Shown here: positions 44,902-53,499 of the stretch, piece by piece
Position numbering within the stretch: the stretch's first letter is position 1
How the letters are laid out: the number at the start of each line of letters is the position of its first letter
Assembly: GCF_028610675.1 (NCBI RefSeq)
Contig: NZ_JAQQWS010000004.1
Coordinates: forward strand, 284,755 to 348,754
From: Alkalihalobacillus pseudalcaliphilus
Lineage (GTDB): Bacteria > Bacillota > Bacilli > Bacillales > Bacillaceae_D
Length of the DNA: 64,000 bases
Direction: 5' to 3'
Program-made: the position numbers and the translations under genes
Notes under the pieces: generated by a model
Seen by the model: the letters and a program-made list of their open reading frames with translations, nothing else
Told to the model about the DNA's origin: nothing
The model's database searches: none

Positions 44902-45117
44902 TGTCCCACCTACTTATACGTCTGACTATATCGTAGTGTATTCGTTTTTGCTAGTCCCTGTGCATTTGTCTAGGAACCATGTCTCCATTGACCTTCACTT
45001 CATCTATCAATAGCCTATCCTCTAACAATTGATGCATTTGCACCTGATAGATTTGTCTATACATCAAGAAGAATCCTGCATAAGATGTACTATACTTTGA
45101 AAGGAGGTTAGTGCATT

Positions 45118-45420
45118 ATGGGATGTTCAAGTTGCGGGAACTACGGCAATTATGGAGATAACAGACGAAGAGGAAGAAATAATGACTGTGATTGTGATAC
45201 GTTTTTTAGACATGTATCAAGAAACCAATTTGTTAAAGTCTTTTTAAAAGCTTCTAAACCTGTCGAAGGATTTTTTATTGAGGCGAATGGAAAAGAAGCG
45301 ACATTGTTTGATTTTGATAGAAAATGTCATTCGGTCATTACAATTTGCTGTGATGATATTGTGGCAGTTGCAGTCAATCATGTAAATGAAAAAAGATGTA
45401 ATGACAAAGACGACTATTAA
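45118..45420 (+). CDS. Cys-rich protein, paralogue 1 of 3 (possible spore-surface protein)
   Basis: 100 aa. N-terminal Cys/Gly/Tyr/Asn/Arg tail (MGCSSCGNYGNYGDNRRRG), then a compact domain beginning DCDCDTFFRHVSRNQF and running through FFIEANGKEATLFDFDR to HSVITICCDDIVAV. The core from DCDCD to IVAV is identical in protein sequence to the next gene. No signal peptide. The many Cys and Gly-Tyr-Asn tails resemble spore coat/exosporium proteins, so spore localisation is plausible but not shown. Site AAAGGAGG. Confidence 0.75.
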   Translation: MGCSSCGNYGNYGDNRRRGRNNDCDCDTFFRHVSRNQFVKVFLKASKPVEGFFIEANGKEATLFDFDRKCHSVITICCDDIVAVAVNHVNEKRCNDKDDY

Positions 45421-45567
45421 TTTATCTAATTCTTTCAAGTATTAAATGTAACGTAATCATTGATTTATTTTAGGTCAATCTTGATAAATATATCAAGAGC
45501 AATGACCAAGCTAAAACGATAGTTTTGAATCAGATATATTAAATTATTTTGAGGAGGAAAACAATTT

Positions 45568-45900
45568 ATGGGATATAACAATTATGGTGGATATAACAAT
45601 AATTATGGTGGTTATAACAACAATTATGATAATAGAAGAAATGATTGTGACTGTGATACGTTTTTTAGACATGTATCGAGAAATCAATTTGTCAAAGTAT
45701 TTTTAAAAGCTTCTAAACCGGTGGAAGGATTTTTCATTGAGGCGAATGGAAAGGAAGCAACATTGTTTGATTTTGATAGAAAATGTCATTCGGTCATTAC
45801 GATTTGTTGTGATGATATTGTAGCTGTAAAAGTTAGTCATAGTAATGATGATAAACAATGTGATGATGATAAAAAATGCAAGGATCATGACCAATATTAA
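45568..45900 (+). CDS. Cys-rich protein, paralogue 2 of 3
   Basis: 110 aa. Begins with repeats of GGYNNNY, then the same DCDCD ... IVAV core as paralogue 1 without one amino-acid change, and ends in an Asp/Lys/Cys-rich tail (DDKQCDDDKKCKDHDQY). At the DNA level the shared core differs at about 16 silent sites. It has its own site (GAGGAGG) and is followed by a strong terminator. Confidence 0.75.
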   Translation: MGYNNYGGYNNNYGGYNNNYDNRRNDCDCDTFFRHVSRNQFVKVFLKASKPVEGFFIEANGKEATLFDFDRKCHSVITICCDDIVAVKVSHSNDDKQCDDDKKCKDHDQY

Positions 45901-45920
45901 GAAAGATAGTATTTCTTTGA

Positions 45921-45948
45921 ACCCATGATAACATCATGGGTTTTTATT
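45921..45948 (+). terminator. Terminator between paralogues 2 and 3
   Basis: ACCCATGAT pairs perfectly with ATCATGGGT around AAC, then TTTTTATTTA. It lies only about 30 bp before the third paralogue, which must depend on read-through or an embedded promoter. Confidence 0.8.
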
Positions 45949-45977
45949 TAATAAATTCAGGAGGTAGGAGGAGGGAA

Positions 45978-46325
45978 ATGGACTGGGATGAATTAATGTG
46001 TGGAGAGTCTACATCCACTATCCAACAAATCAAAAAAAAAGAAGAGAATAGAAATGAGCGTCATGGTCACGCACTATTTAAAAGAATTGAAAAAAACTCA
46101 TTTGTCATCGTGTATGTAAAATGCTCAAAATCGATTAAGGGGTATTTTGTTGAGGCTATTGGTGATGAAGTTTTTTTATATAATTTCAATCAACACGACC
46201 GTTCTGTTATTACGATTTGTCGTGAAGCAATTGTGGCAGTAGAAGTAATAAATAAAAATCATGGTAATCGTCAAAAAGAACCTACTAAAAAGACGAAACC
46301 ATCCATTCCTTTGTTAAAAATTTAG
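45978..46325 (+). CDS. Diverged paralogue 3 of 3 of the Cys-rich family
   Basis: 115 aa from ATG 45978 with GGAGGAGGGAA; an upstream in-frame start is not supported. The middle (HALFKRIEKNSFVIVYVKCS ... GYFVEAIGDEVFLYNFNQ ... RSVITICREAIVAVEV) aligns throughout with the core of paralogues 1 and 2, but the DCDCD motif is missing and most Cys are lost. It has an acidic N-terminus (MDWDELMCGES) and a basic Pro/Lys tail. Function unknown. Confidence 0.75.
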   Translation: MDWDELMCGESTSTIQQIKKKEENRNERHGHALFKRIEKNSFVIVYVKCSKSIKGYFVEAIGDEVFLYNFNQHDRSVITICREAIVAVEVINKNHGNRQKEPTKKTKPSIPLLKI

Positions 46326-46356
46326 TTATTAACAATGGTTAAAGGGTCTAATTTTG

Positions 46357-46391
46357 AAACCAAAGGTGAAAAATGCTTTTGGTTTTATTTA
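46357..46391 (+). terminator. Probable terminator after paralogue 3
   Basis: AAACCAAAG pairs with CTTTTGGTTT with one bulge, followed by TATTTAATTT. The rest of 46326-46611 shows nothing recognised. Confidence 0.6.
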
Positions 46392-46611
46392 ATTTGTATC
46401 AATGGAAAAATACAAACTGTGGCTGATTAAGGATGAAGTAAATAGGATCATGTCTTTTTCGAGGTTAGTACAAAATTGATTTAAAACATCATTTATGGAT
46501 AAATGATCAATTGTCGAATTCAAAGATTTTTTGGCATGTTCATTGATAAAGCTGTGAATTCCTTAAAATCAGTTGCATAAACATTTAAGTAAGGTGAGGG
46601 AGGCGTTTGGA

Positions 46612-47445
46612 TTGGGAGTGGTTAGGACCGATAAATGGCTTTTATATTACATGAAATTCTGGAATGAGAAAAAAACGGAGCGTGAGCGTTTTTTATGGCA
46701 GCAAAAATTGTTCATAAAACCGATTAGTGATTATTTCCGTGAACATAAGGTTAATGAACTTCATCATTACTTCTTAGCACTAGGATTAGTTCATCCAAAT
46801 GTGAATGTAAAAAGTCTAGACAATCAGCCATTTAGAGAGAATTTGTGGAAAGTTGCTCAGCAAAAATTCCTTCATCTTAGAAAAAAGTGGGAGGGTCCAG
46901 ATATTCCTATTTTTATCTTACCAATTGAACGTGAACGTGAAGATTTAATCAGGGATGTAGGTGGAAAAACAGGAGTTTCAACGGAGTCAATGATTTGTTT
47001 ATTTATAGATCCATTTATAAAAAAAGAACAACTATTTTCGTTAATCGTTCATGAATATCATCATATATGCCGCTTGGAACGAACAAAAAACTTAGAAGAA
47101 ACGATCACTTTATTAGAATCAATAATAATGGAAGGGTTAGCAGAGGTTGCTGTCAAGGAGGAGGTTGGACAAAAGGCTTTAGCTCCATGGGTAAATAATT
47201 ATAATTTAGAAGAGTGTTTAGTTTTATTTGACTATTACTATCGGGATCACCTTCTATTAAAGGGGAGAAAAAATTACCGCCATTTATTAAACGGAGACAG
47301 GAAAGCAGGGATCCCAAGGATGTTAGGTTACTCGATTGGATATATGATCGTAGACAATGTAATAGAAAAGAATCATTATTCTACAAAAGAACTTTTATCT
47401 ATGTCTGCACTGACAATATACAAGAAGTCTAGCTTCTCGAAATGA
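46612..47445 (+). CDS. yjaZ: YjaZ-like DUF2268 putative zinc metalloprotease
   Basis: 277 aa if the TTG at 46612 is used: GAGGGAGG lies eight bases upstream and the protein then begins MGVVRTDKWLL. The frame is open to 46573. The zinc motif is HEYHH (IVHEYHHICRLERT) near residue 145, with a downstream Glu in IIMEGLAEVAV as third ligand candidate. The DUF2268 family is predicted Zn-dependent protease. In B. subtilis yjaZ follows fabF; here it is 14 kb away, but still upstream of yjbA and trpS. Confidence 0.8.
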   Translation: MGVVRTDKWLLYYMKFWNEKKTERERFLWQQKLFIKPISDYFREHKVNELHHYFLALGLVHPNVNVKSLDNQPFRENLWKVAQQKFLHLRKKWEGPDIPIFILPIEREREDLIRDVGGKTGVSTESMICLFIDPFIKKEQLFSLIVHEYHHICRLERTKNLEETITLLESIIMEGLAEVAVKEEVGQKALAPWVNNYNLEECLVLFDYYYRDHLLLKGRKNYRHLLNGDRKAGIPRMLGYSIGYMIVDNVIEKNHYSTKELLSMSALTIYKKSSFSK

Positions 47446-47551
47446 ATCTCTTATATTTTCTTTTTGAATTGTAATATTAAATCGTGGAATAAATTGGGTA
47501 GTGCTTGACCATACTGAGGGTACAAATCTTTTCAGAGTAGGAGGAGTATCA

Positions 47552-48298
47552 ATGGTCCAGATGAGAGATGTATGGGTGAACTGGTTTGAAGGGGAAGAAA
47601 ATGGCTATAACGTATGTCATTTCTTTGAGTGGAGGAGTGAAGATCGTGTTGAAGTACTCGATCAAGTTATCGTTATTCGGGTATCAGACGTATTGTTTCA
47701 TTTCATCGAGAATGATTTGGCGGACTTACCAGATTATTTATTAAAAACGGTTCATAATCAAAGTTATTTAAGAAAAAATATGACACGCGTGCAGCTAGAT
47801 TATTGTTTTATTGCAACAGATGGTCAAAGAGTGATAGCAGTCGATACGATGGGGTATAAAACACCGATTCGAAAAAGTCGATTATCACCGCGACAGGAGC
47901 AGTTGGTTTTTGAGTTATTGGAGCAAAACGAATTAGAATATTTTGAATTAGAAATGGATCTAGAGCAAAAGGAATATCATCTGTTATCTCCCGATCCGTT
48001 GGATATGCAAGGCTTAACGAGAAAAGAGCGACAGTTAAAACAAATACTTTACATGGCATTAGACCAATTATTTACATCTGGTGAAGATGCGGAGATGAAA
48101 TATTGGTATACAGAATGGGCACCAGATCAATATTCTTCCATTCAAATGATGAGTAAAGAAGAAGTGACCGACAAATTATATGATGAGATTAAATGGGGTT
48201 GGACAGAAAAGCATCATCAGCTGTGCCAGTCGCTCGTAAAAGGACAAGCGTTTTTTGAGAAGTTGTGGGATTTAGAGCATGGTGAAGGGGTAAAATAA
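47552..48298 (+). CDS. yjbA: YjbA family protein (UPF0736)
   Basis: 248 aa from ATG 47552 (GGAGGAG); B. subtilis YjbA has about the same length. N-terminal VQMRDVWVNWFEGEENGYNV, and LSPRQEQLVFELL and YWYTEWAPDQY later on, are family-like. Cytoplasmic, function unknown. Lies upstream of trpS as in B. subtilis. Confidence 0.85.
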   Translation: MVQMRDVWVNWFEGEENGYNVCHFFEWRSEDRVEVLDQVIVIRVSDVLFHFIENDLADLPDYLLKTVHNQSYLRKNMTRVQLDYCFIATDGQRVIAVDTMGYKTPIRKSRLSPRQEQLVFELLEQNELEYFELEMDLEQKEYHLLSPDPLDMQGLTRKERQLKQILYMALDQLFTSGEDAEMKYWYTEWAPDQYSSIQMMSKEEVTDKLYDEIKWGWTEKHHQLCQSLVKGQAFFEKLWDLEHGEGVK

Positions 48299-48352
48299 CG
48301 GGAGTGATAAGAGGCGAAATTGTGAACTGTTATCTTCCGACTATTTGTATCG

Positions 48353-48381
48353 TTTACATCATGGATGAACTCTCCTATAAT
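48353..48381 (+). promoter_or_regulatory. Sigma-A promoter for the 40-aa membrane protein
   Basis: TTTACA and TATAAT separated by exactly 17 bp, 37 bp before the start codon. Confidence 0.7.
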
Positions 48382-48417
48382 AGATAAGAATAAGTGTAAG
48401 GAGGGGGAGTCTTTATT

Positions 48418-48540
48418 ATGGAAACATGGGATAATTTTGCTTACTTAATTATGCAAATCCTTGCCGTTGTTTTATTAGTAGGAACTTTAGGACTTTCATT
48501 TTTTGTTGGGAAAGTTTGGAGAAAAACAAACGGATATTAA
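48418..48540 (+). CDS. Small membrane protein, 40 aa
   Basis: METWDNFAYLIMQILAVVLL opens a single membrane span (about 8-31), ending in a positively charged tail KVWRKTNGY, so the C-terminus is probably cytoplasmic. It has its own promoter, a strong site (AAGGAGGGGG) and terminator: a complete unit. No family recognised. Confidence 0.75.
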   Translation: METWDNFAYLIMQILAVVLLVGTLGLSFFVGKVWRKTNGY

Positions 48541-48547
48541 AATGAAG

Positions 48548-48588
48548 AAACGTTTTCTGTAGGTTAGATGCAGGAAGCGTTTTTTTTG
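48548..48588 (+). terminator. Terminator of the 40-aa gene
   Basis: AAACGTTTTCTG pairs with CAGGAAGCGTTT through G-U pairs, followed by T8. Confidence 0.7.
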
Positions 48589-48610
48589 TATGGAAGTGTA
48601 GTTAGGTGCG

Positions 48611-48795
48611 TTGGATTGTGCCTTTAAGTTAGCTGGTTCGATAGATAACTTATCAGGACACTGCTCCCTTTTTGTTCGTACGACTCCTAATAGTTATGGA
48701 GCTGTAAACGAGCCAACTGTTTAAAAAGTCGCCACTACTTTCACCTTTGTTGGTGGAGAAGTGAACTTGAGCTTCGTCATGAGCGTTTTATATAG
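48611..48795 (-). repeat. Dispersed repeat, inverted type-1 copy (copy G)
   Basis: On the minus strand the order is CTCCACCAACAAAGGTGAAAG, GCGACTTTTTAAACAG, TTGGCTCGTTTACAGCTCC, AGGAGTCGTACGAACAAAAA, GGGAGCAGTGTCCTGATAAG, then CCAGCTAACTTAAAGGCAC. Same blocks as copies D and F. It fills the gap between the 40-aa gene and the trpS terminator. Confidence 0.8.
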
Positions 48796-48877
48796 AATTA
48801 ATGCTTGCTCGATTAAAGATGAATCCTTGCTTTTTGGTCCGTTTTTGAAAATTGAAATCGAGTTATCTGGTGAATAG

Positions 48878-48919
48878 AAAAAACACCTTCCACAAGGCAT
48901 GAATGTGGAAGGTGTTTTT
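48878..48919 (-). terminator. Terminator of trpS
   Basis: AAAAACACCTTCCACA pairs with GTGGAAGGTGTTTTT; usable on both strands. Confidence 0.85.
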
Positions 48920-48937
48920 GTGTTTGGGTTGTTATGG

Positions 48938-49936
48938 TTAGCGACGTTTTCGGCCAAGGCCGATCGCTCTTTCTGCTTTGCTGATCATTTTTGAAGCCGT
49001 TCGATTTGCTTTTTCTGCTCCGATGTCTAGAATTTGATCAAGCTCCTCTGAATTGATTAATTCGTGATAGCGGTTTTGAATCGGTTCAAGTTCCGCAACG
49101 ATGACTTCTGCTAAATCTGTTTTAAAGTCCCCGTACCCTACCCCTGCATACTTCGCTACAATGTCATCAATAGATAAGCCTGTGCATAAGGAATAAATAG
49201 AAAGAAGGTTAGAGACTGCCGGTTTATTTTCACGGTCAAAGCGAATTTCACCATCTGTATCCGTGACAGCACTTTTTACTTTTTTTCTAATGGTAGCTGG
49301 CTCATCAAGCATCGAGATGAAGCTTTTTGGATTAGGGTTAGATTTACTCATTTTTTTGCTCGGGTCATTTAATGACATAATCCTGGCCCCAACCTTTGGA
49401 ATTTTCACCTCTGGGATTGTAAATATATCATTATATTTTTTATTGAAGCGCTCTGCTAAATCACGTGTTAACTCTAAGTGCTGTTTCTGATCTTCTCCCA
49501 CTGGAACGATATCTGTTTGATATAAGAGAATATCAGCAGCCATGAGAGGGGGGTATGTAAGCAAGGCAACAGAAACCGCATCTTTACCATCTGATTTATC
49601 TTTAAATTGAGTCATTCGTTCAAGCTCGCCGATATATCCGACACATTGCATGATCCAGCCTAACTGGGCATGGGCAGGTACTTCAGATTGGATAAATAAA
49701 GTCGATTTTTTCGGGTCAATCCCGACAGCTAAATATAAAGCGGCAAGACTACGAATATTTTCTTTGAGCTTTAAACGGTCTTGTGGAACGGTGATCGCGT
49801 GTTGATCAACAATACAGAAATAACAATTTGCATCTTCCTGCATATCGACAAAATTCTTCATTGCTCCTAAATAATTTCCGAGCGTAAGTGTACCACTCGG
49901 TTGAATACCAGAAAAAACTGTTTTCAAGTTATTCAT
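48938..49936 (-). CDS. trpS: Tryptophanyl-tRNA synthetase
   Basis: 332 aa class I synthetase. HIGH-type motif is the usual TxxLGNYLGA variant (PSGTLTLGNYLGA near residue 15), KMSKS motif is intact (SKKMSKSNPNP near residue 195), and the GEDQKQHLELTRD segment near residue 144 is conserved. AAGGAAAGG precedes the ATG. The 150-bp upstream region holds a plausible promoter but no T-box sequence, unlike many Firmicute trpS genes. Confidence 0.96.
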   Translation of the reverse strand: MNNLKTVFSGIQPSGTLTLGNYLGAMKNFVDMQEDANCYFCIVDQHAITVPQDRLKLKENIRSLAALYLAVGIDPKKSTLFIQSEVPAHAQLGWIMQCVGYIGELERMTQFKDKSDGKDAVSVALLTYPPLMAADILLYQTDIVPVGEDQKQHLELTRDLAERFNKKYNDIFTIPEVKIPKVGARIMSLNDPSKKMSKSNPNPKSFISMLDEPATIRKKVKSAVTDTDGEIRFDRENKPAVSNLLSIYSLCTGLSIDDIVAKYAGVGYGDFKTDLAEVIVAELEPIQNRYHELINSEELDQILDIGAEKANRTASKMISKAERAIGLGRKRR

Positions 49937-50092
49937 CCTTTCCTTGTTTCATCCATATTATCTTAACCGAAAATAGAGCAAAAGGTAAACTTATTGCTTA
50001 AAACTGGCTACATTTAAGAATAATTTCCTCTAATTTCTGTATATTAAAAAGTATAAGCGTAAAATGACCTTATTTAAGAGAGTTGGGCGTGT

Positions 50093-51247
50093 ATGAAGTC
50101 AGAGCCAATTATATTATTTGCGTCGTTTGGACATGGCCATGAACAGGCAGCTTTGTCATTGCAAAAAGAAATCATCAGTTCAAGTTCATTTGAGCCTGAA
50201 TTAATTGATATATTATCGTGGATGCCATCGCTTTTGCAAGTAGGATTACGCTCTTCTTATATGATGATGATTCGTCATAAACCGCAATTATGGAGGCAGA
50301 TTTTCAAGCAATATACAAAAGATAAAGTGAAAGATTATAAACATGTAAAGTGGATAAGCCTAGCATTAGGGAAAGCATTATCGTCAAATCAGGTGCCGTT
50401 TGTTATATCGACCCATCCATTAGCTACTTGGATAGCGAGCCATATTAAGCAACAGTATGATTTACGTTTTCCGATTTTTAGTGTGATTACAGATTATCGT
50501 TTTCACCCTAGTTATATTACGAATGAAGTAGATGTTCTTTTTACAATTGATGAAACCGCAAAAGAACAGCTACAACTTTCAGAAGCAACCCATCAAACGG
50601 TTTATCAAACGGGTATTCCGATTAGTAAAAAATCCATACATGCTGACGTTGATTTCCTAAAAAATAAATTACAAGTTAAAAAAGAACAAGCAACGGTCAT
50701 GATTGCTAGTGGAGGAACTGGCTTAATTGATTTTCCGAAAATATTGGCTGCTTTGGAATTATTAGCTGAGCCAATAACTGTCTTATGTATGGTTGGTCAT
50801 AATAGTCACATGGAGAAGAAAATTAAACAAATGACAAGTAAGCATCAAATTATTGTACAACCATTTACGTCTCTTTTTATTGCTTATATGAAAGTTAGTG
50901 ATGTATTAATTACAAAACCTGGTGGATTAACCATTAGTGAGGCGATGGCCAATGAAACACCTTTGATTATATATGAACCAGTTGCGGGTCATGAAGAAGA
51001 AAATGCTCATATTTTAGAAAGGTGGGGAGTGGCACTGTTCTCTAAATCTACAACTGAACTTCTTCATGACATACAACTTGTTTTAACAAACCGTGTAATG
51101 AGGGAACATCTTATAACTCGTGCGAATCATTATAAGAAACCGGATGCGTCTAAGGAAATTACCAAATATATCTTCAAGTATTTGGTGGAGCATCCTTTGC
51201 CGTTTTACGACGCTCCGCTTGGCGTGCAATCCAGAGGGCAAGGTTGA
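50093..51247 (+). CDS. GT28-type glycosyltransferase (diacylglycerol glucosyltransferase/MGDG synthase-like)
   Basis: 384 aa. MGDG-synthase N-terminal domain (LFASFGHGHEQAALSLQKEI near residue 7; STHPLATWIA near 104; ITDYRFHPSYI near 134) and a C-terminal nucleotide-sugar binding domain (IASGGTGLIDFPK near 204; TKPGGLTISEAMANETPLII near 280). Relatives include B. subtilis UgtP, which makes glycolipid anchors from UDP-glucose; another acceptor is possible. Its last 74 bp overlap a convergent small gene. Confidence 0.85.
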   Translation: MKSEPIILFASFGHGHEQAALSLQKEIISSSSFEPELIDILSWMPSLLQVGLRSSYMMMIRHKPQLWRQIFKQYTKDKVKDYKHVKWISLALGKALSSNQVPFVISTHPLATWIASHIKQQYDLRFPIFSVITDYRFHPSYITNEVDVLFTIDETAKEQLQLSEATHQTVYQTGIPISKKSIHADVDFLKNKLQVKKEQATVMIASGGTGLIDFPKILAALELLAEPITVLCMVGHNSHMEKKIKQMTSKHQIIVQPFTSLFIAYMKVSDVLITKPGGLTISEAMANETPLIIYEPVAGHEEENAHILERWGVALFSKSTTELLHDIQLVLTNRVMREHLITRANHYKKPDASKEITKYIFKYLVEHPLPFYDAPLGVQSRGQG

Positions 51248-51362
51248 TTAGAGCTAAAATAGTAAAGATAATGAGGTTGTTTTCCCCACTGAAATACGTA
51301 TAAAAAATAAAAGCAAGTAATGGTAATAAAAAGATCAGTTGAAAAATTTGTATTTTGGTCAT
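51174..51362 (-). CDS. Small membrane protein, 62 aa, overlapping the glycosyltransferase 3' end
   Basis: MTKIQIFQLIFLLPLLAFIF begins two membrane spans (about 5-24 and 30-47), followed by a charged tail RQAERRKTAKDAPP. AAAGGAATG precedes the ATG and TATAAT-like sequence lies upstream. It runs tail-to-tail into the glycosyltransferase gene with a 74-bp overlap. Looks real from the site and topology; no family recognised. Confidence 0.65.
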   Translation of the reverse strand: MTKIQIFQLIFLLPLLAFIFYTYFSGENNLIIFTILALINLALWIARQAERRKTAKDAPPNT

Positions 51363-51459
51363 GGATACATTCCTTTCTTTTTACATGTATAAAAGTCTAT
51401 TATAACGGATTTGTACCTGAATATAAAAACAGAAGTATGTTCCTTTTGGAGGTTGTCAG

Positions 51460-52014
51460 ATGAATAGGTTTAAAATAATGAAAAGAATTGGATTAATCAC
51501 AGCAGTGGTATGTGTTGGATTTTTCTATCAACAATTTGATTCGATTTTTCATCATGTTGATGAAGTTATGGCAAATGAGGTAAAAGAAGGAGTTAATATC
51601 GGTAATTTATCCGTTAATATTTCTGGTCAAACATTAAGTGGCGCACATTTTGACCTAGAAGATTTACGCGGTAAACAAGTAGTCGTGAATTTTTTTGCGA
51701 CTTGGTGTCATCCTTGCCAAGAAGAGATGCCATTAATCGCTGAGTTAGAGAAAAAGTTAACGGCCAATGATGTCACATTTGTGGCAGTCAATTTAACCAA
51801 TCAAGAAAGAAGTCTTTTAGAAATCCCGCCTTTCCTTAGGCATTATGGAGTGGAGTTTGATCCTGTTTTAGATAGTGATGGAAAAATTATGAATGATTAT
51901 CATATCATAGGTATCCCGACAACGCTTGTTATTAATGAAGAGGGAATGATCACACAAAGAATTGATGGAATGTTAACGGAACAAATTATAGAAGATTTGA
52001 TACCGTTCAGATGA
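51460..52014 (+). CDS. TlpA/ResA-like membrane-anchored thioredoxin
   Basis: 184 aa. An uncleaved or cleaved N-terminal hydrophobic segment (about 10-25), then an extracytoplasmic thioredoxin fold with CxxC in FFATWCHPCQEEMP near residue 85 and cis-Pro in IIGIPTTLVI near residue 152. Family members reduce or oxidise disulfides outside the membrane, often for cytochrome c maturation or sporulation. The partner is unknown. Site GGAGG. Confidence 0.88.
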   Translation: MNRFKIMKRIGLITAVVCVGFFYQQFDSIFHHVDEVMANEVKEGVNIGNLSVNISGQTLSGAHFDLEDLRGKQVVVNFFATWCHPCQEEMPLIAELEKKLTANDVTFVAVNLTNQERSLLEIPPFLRHYGVEFDPVLDSDGKIMNDYHIIGIPTTLVINEEGMITQRIDGMLTEQIIEDLIPFR

Positions 52015-52101
52015 TGAAGCAGTTTTGTTTTAGGACGAACAAATATGTAGAGGATGTAGACTCTTGTTGGAAAATGACCTAACAAGAGTTACATGTGATG
52101 C

Positions 52102-52638
52102 TTATGAATTCTTTTCGAATGGTAAAGGGGTGAGTGCCTCATCGACGAGGCGATCGAGCTGTTCTAACATACGTTGAGCTCGTTTATCCGATATCGTTCG
52201 GTAGTGATGATTACCTTTTGGTTCTTCATCTTTTTCATCTGCTAGGGCAACAACCTTTTGTAAAGAAGTTAACTGCAATTGACCGTCGGGTAAATAGGAA
52301 TCTGTGTGCAAAAGAACAGCCAAAGCGATCTCTTTAGCATGCTGTGGATGTTCACCTAAGCGAATAAGAAGCTTATGCGCTCTTTCCGCCCCTTTAATTG
52401 CGTGTATATCGTTCCGCTTGTATAACTCATAATCCCATTTTCCGTCTCGATACCACATATAATGACCAATATCGTGTAAAAATGCCGCTTTGGTGGCCAA
52501 ATCAGGATTAACATCATATTGTTTAGCAAGACGAAAGGCATGGTAAGCTGTTGAGATCGCATGAGCCATACCTGAACGATTCACATATTTTTGTGTGATT
52601 CTGTGGGTATATAAATCCAATAACGTAACATATCTCAT
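52102..52638 (-). CDS. HD domain phosphohydrolase-like protein
   Basis: 178 aa. First His in MAHAISTAYHAFRLA near residue 25, HD pair in KAAFLHDIGHYMWY near residue 51, a further His (AERAHKLLIRLGEHPQHA) near 84 and Asp in LLHTDSYLPDG near 110, so metal ligands of the HD fold are present. No nucleotide-binding partner domain is fused. The natural substrate is unknown. Confidence 0.85.
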   Translation of the reverse strand: MRYVTLLDLYTHRITQKYVNRSGMAHAISTAYHAFRLAKQYDVNPDLATKAAFLHDIGHYMWYRDGKWDYELYKRNDIHAIKGAERAHKLLIRLGEHPQHAKEIALAVLLHTDSYLPDGQLQLTSLQKVVALADEKDEEPKGNHHYRTISDKRAQRMLEQLDRLVDEALTPLPFEKNS

Positions 52639-52832
52639 CGCTTTCCTCCTTGTCTATTTTTTCATAAGTCCAGCCGCTTATTTGACTTAGTAAATGAGAA
52701 TATTTTTTCTATTATATAGAGATGGCGGCTTGGATGCAACGGATATTTTAACCAAATTTTATATCTTCTTTCACCATTGTATACCCGATTTTCTGATATA
52801 CTAAAAGTGATAGATAAAAAGAGGTGATTTGT

Positions 52833-53483
52833 ATGTTATCACAGACGCATACTTTTTCAAAAGTGGAAGAAATAGCTAATGCTATAACACATGGAATTGG
52901 GGCCATTCTAAGTATAGCGGCTTTAGTTTTATTGATTGTGTTTTCGAGTTTATATGGTACAGCATGGCATATTGTTAGTTTTACGATATACGGCGTCTCA
53001 ATGGTCTTACTTTATATGTCATCAACTTTATTACATAGCTTGCCAAAAGGTAAGGGCAAGGATGTTTTTGAAATTTTGGACCATTCATCGATTTACTTAT
53101 TTATTGCGGGAACGTATACACCGCTCATGTTTGTCGTTGTGCAAGGTGCTTTGGGTTGGACAATCTTTGGAATTGTTTGGGGACTCGCCATAGCGGGTAT
53201 AGTCTTTAAGGCTTTCTTTGTCAAAAAATATATGTTTGTATCCACGCTCTTTTATATTGTTATGGGTTGGTTAGTCGTCATTGCCGTGGAGCCATTGGTT
53301 AATACACTACCTACAGCTGGGTTAATGTTACTTGTTGGTGGAGGTATTGCCTATACGGCTGGTACGATTTTTTATGTGTGGCGTGGCTTTAAATTTCATC
53401 ACGCCGTTTGGCATATGTTCGTTTTATTAGGAAGTATTTTACACTTTCTTTTAATATTCTTCTATGTCTTACCGATCCAATGA
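52833..53483 (+). CDS. Hemolysin III family membrane protein (YplQ/TrhA-like)
   Basis: 216 aa from ATG 52833 (AGAGGTGAT). Seven membrane helices with conserved ANAITHGIGA near residue 15, SSTLLHSLP near 66, DHSSIYLFIAGTYTPL near 83 and HHAVWHMFVLLGSILHF near 190: the PAQR/HlyIII metal-binding Ser/Asp/His set. B. subtilis YplQ is affecting membrane lipid homeostasis in published work on the family (from memory); a toxin role is not implied. Confidence 0.9.
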   Translation: MLSQTHTFSKVEEIANAITHGIGAILSIAALVLLIVFSSLYGTAWHIVSFTIYGVSMVLLYMSSTLLHSLPKGKGKDVFEILDHSSIYLFIAGTYTPLMFVVVQGALGWTIFGIVWGLAIAGIVFKAFFVKKYMFVSTLFYIVMGWLVVIAVEPLVNTLPTAGLMLLVGGGIAYTAGTIFYVWRGFKFHHAVWHMFVLLGSILHFLLIFFYVLPIQ

Positions 53484-53499
53484 TAAGGGGGATTAGAAG

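Noticed and set aside
48721..48957. 78-aa ORF before trpS on the minus strand
   Set aside because: It spans a terminator and repeat copy G and has no ribosome binding site.
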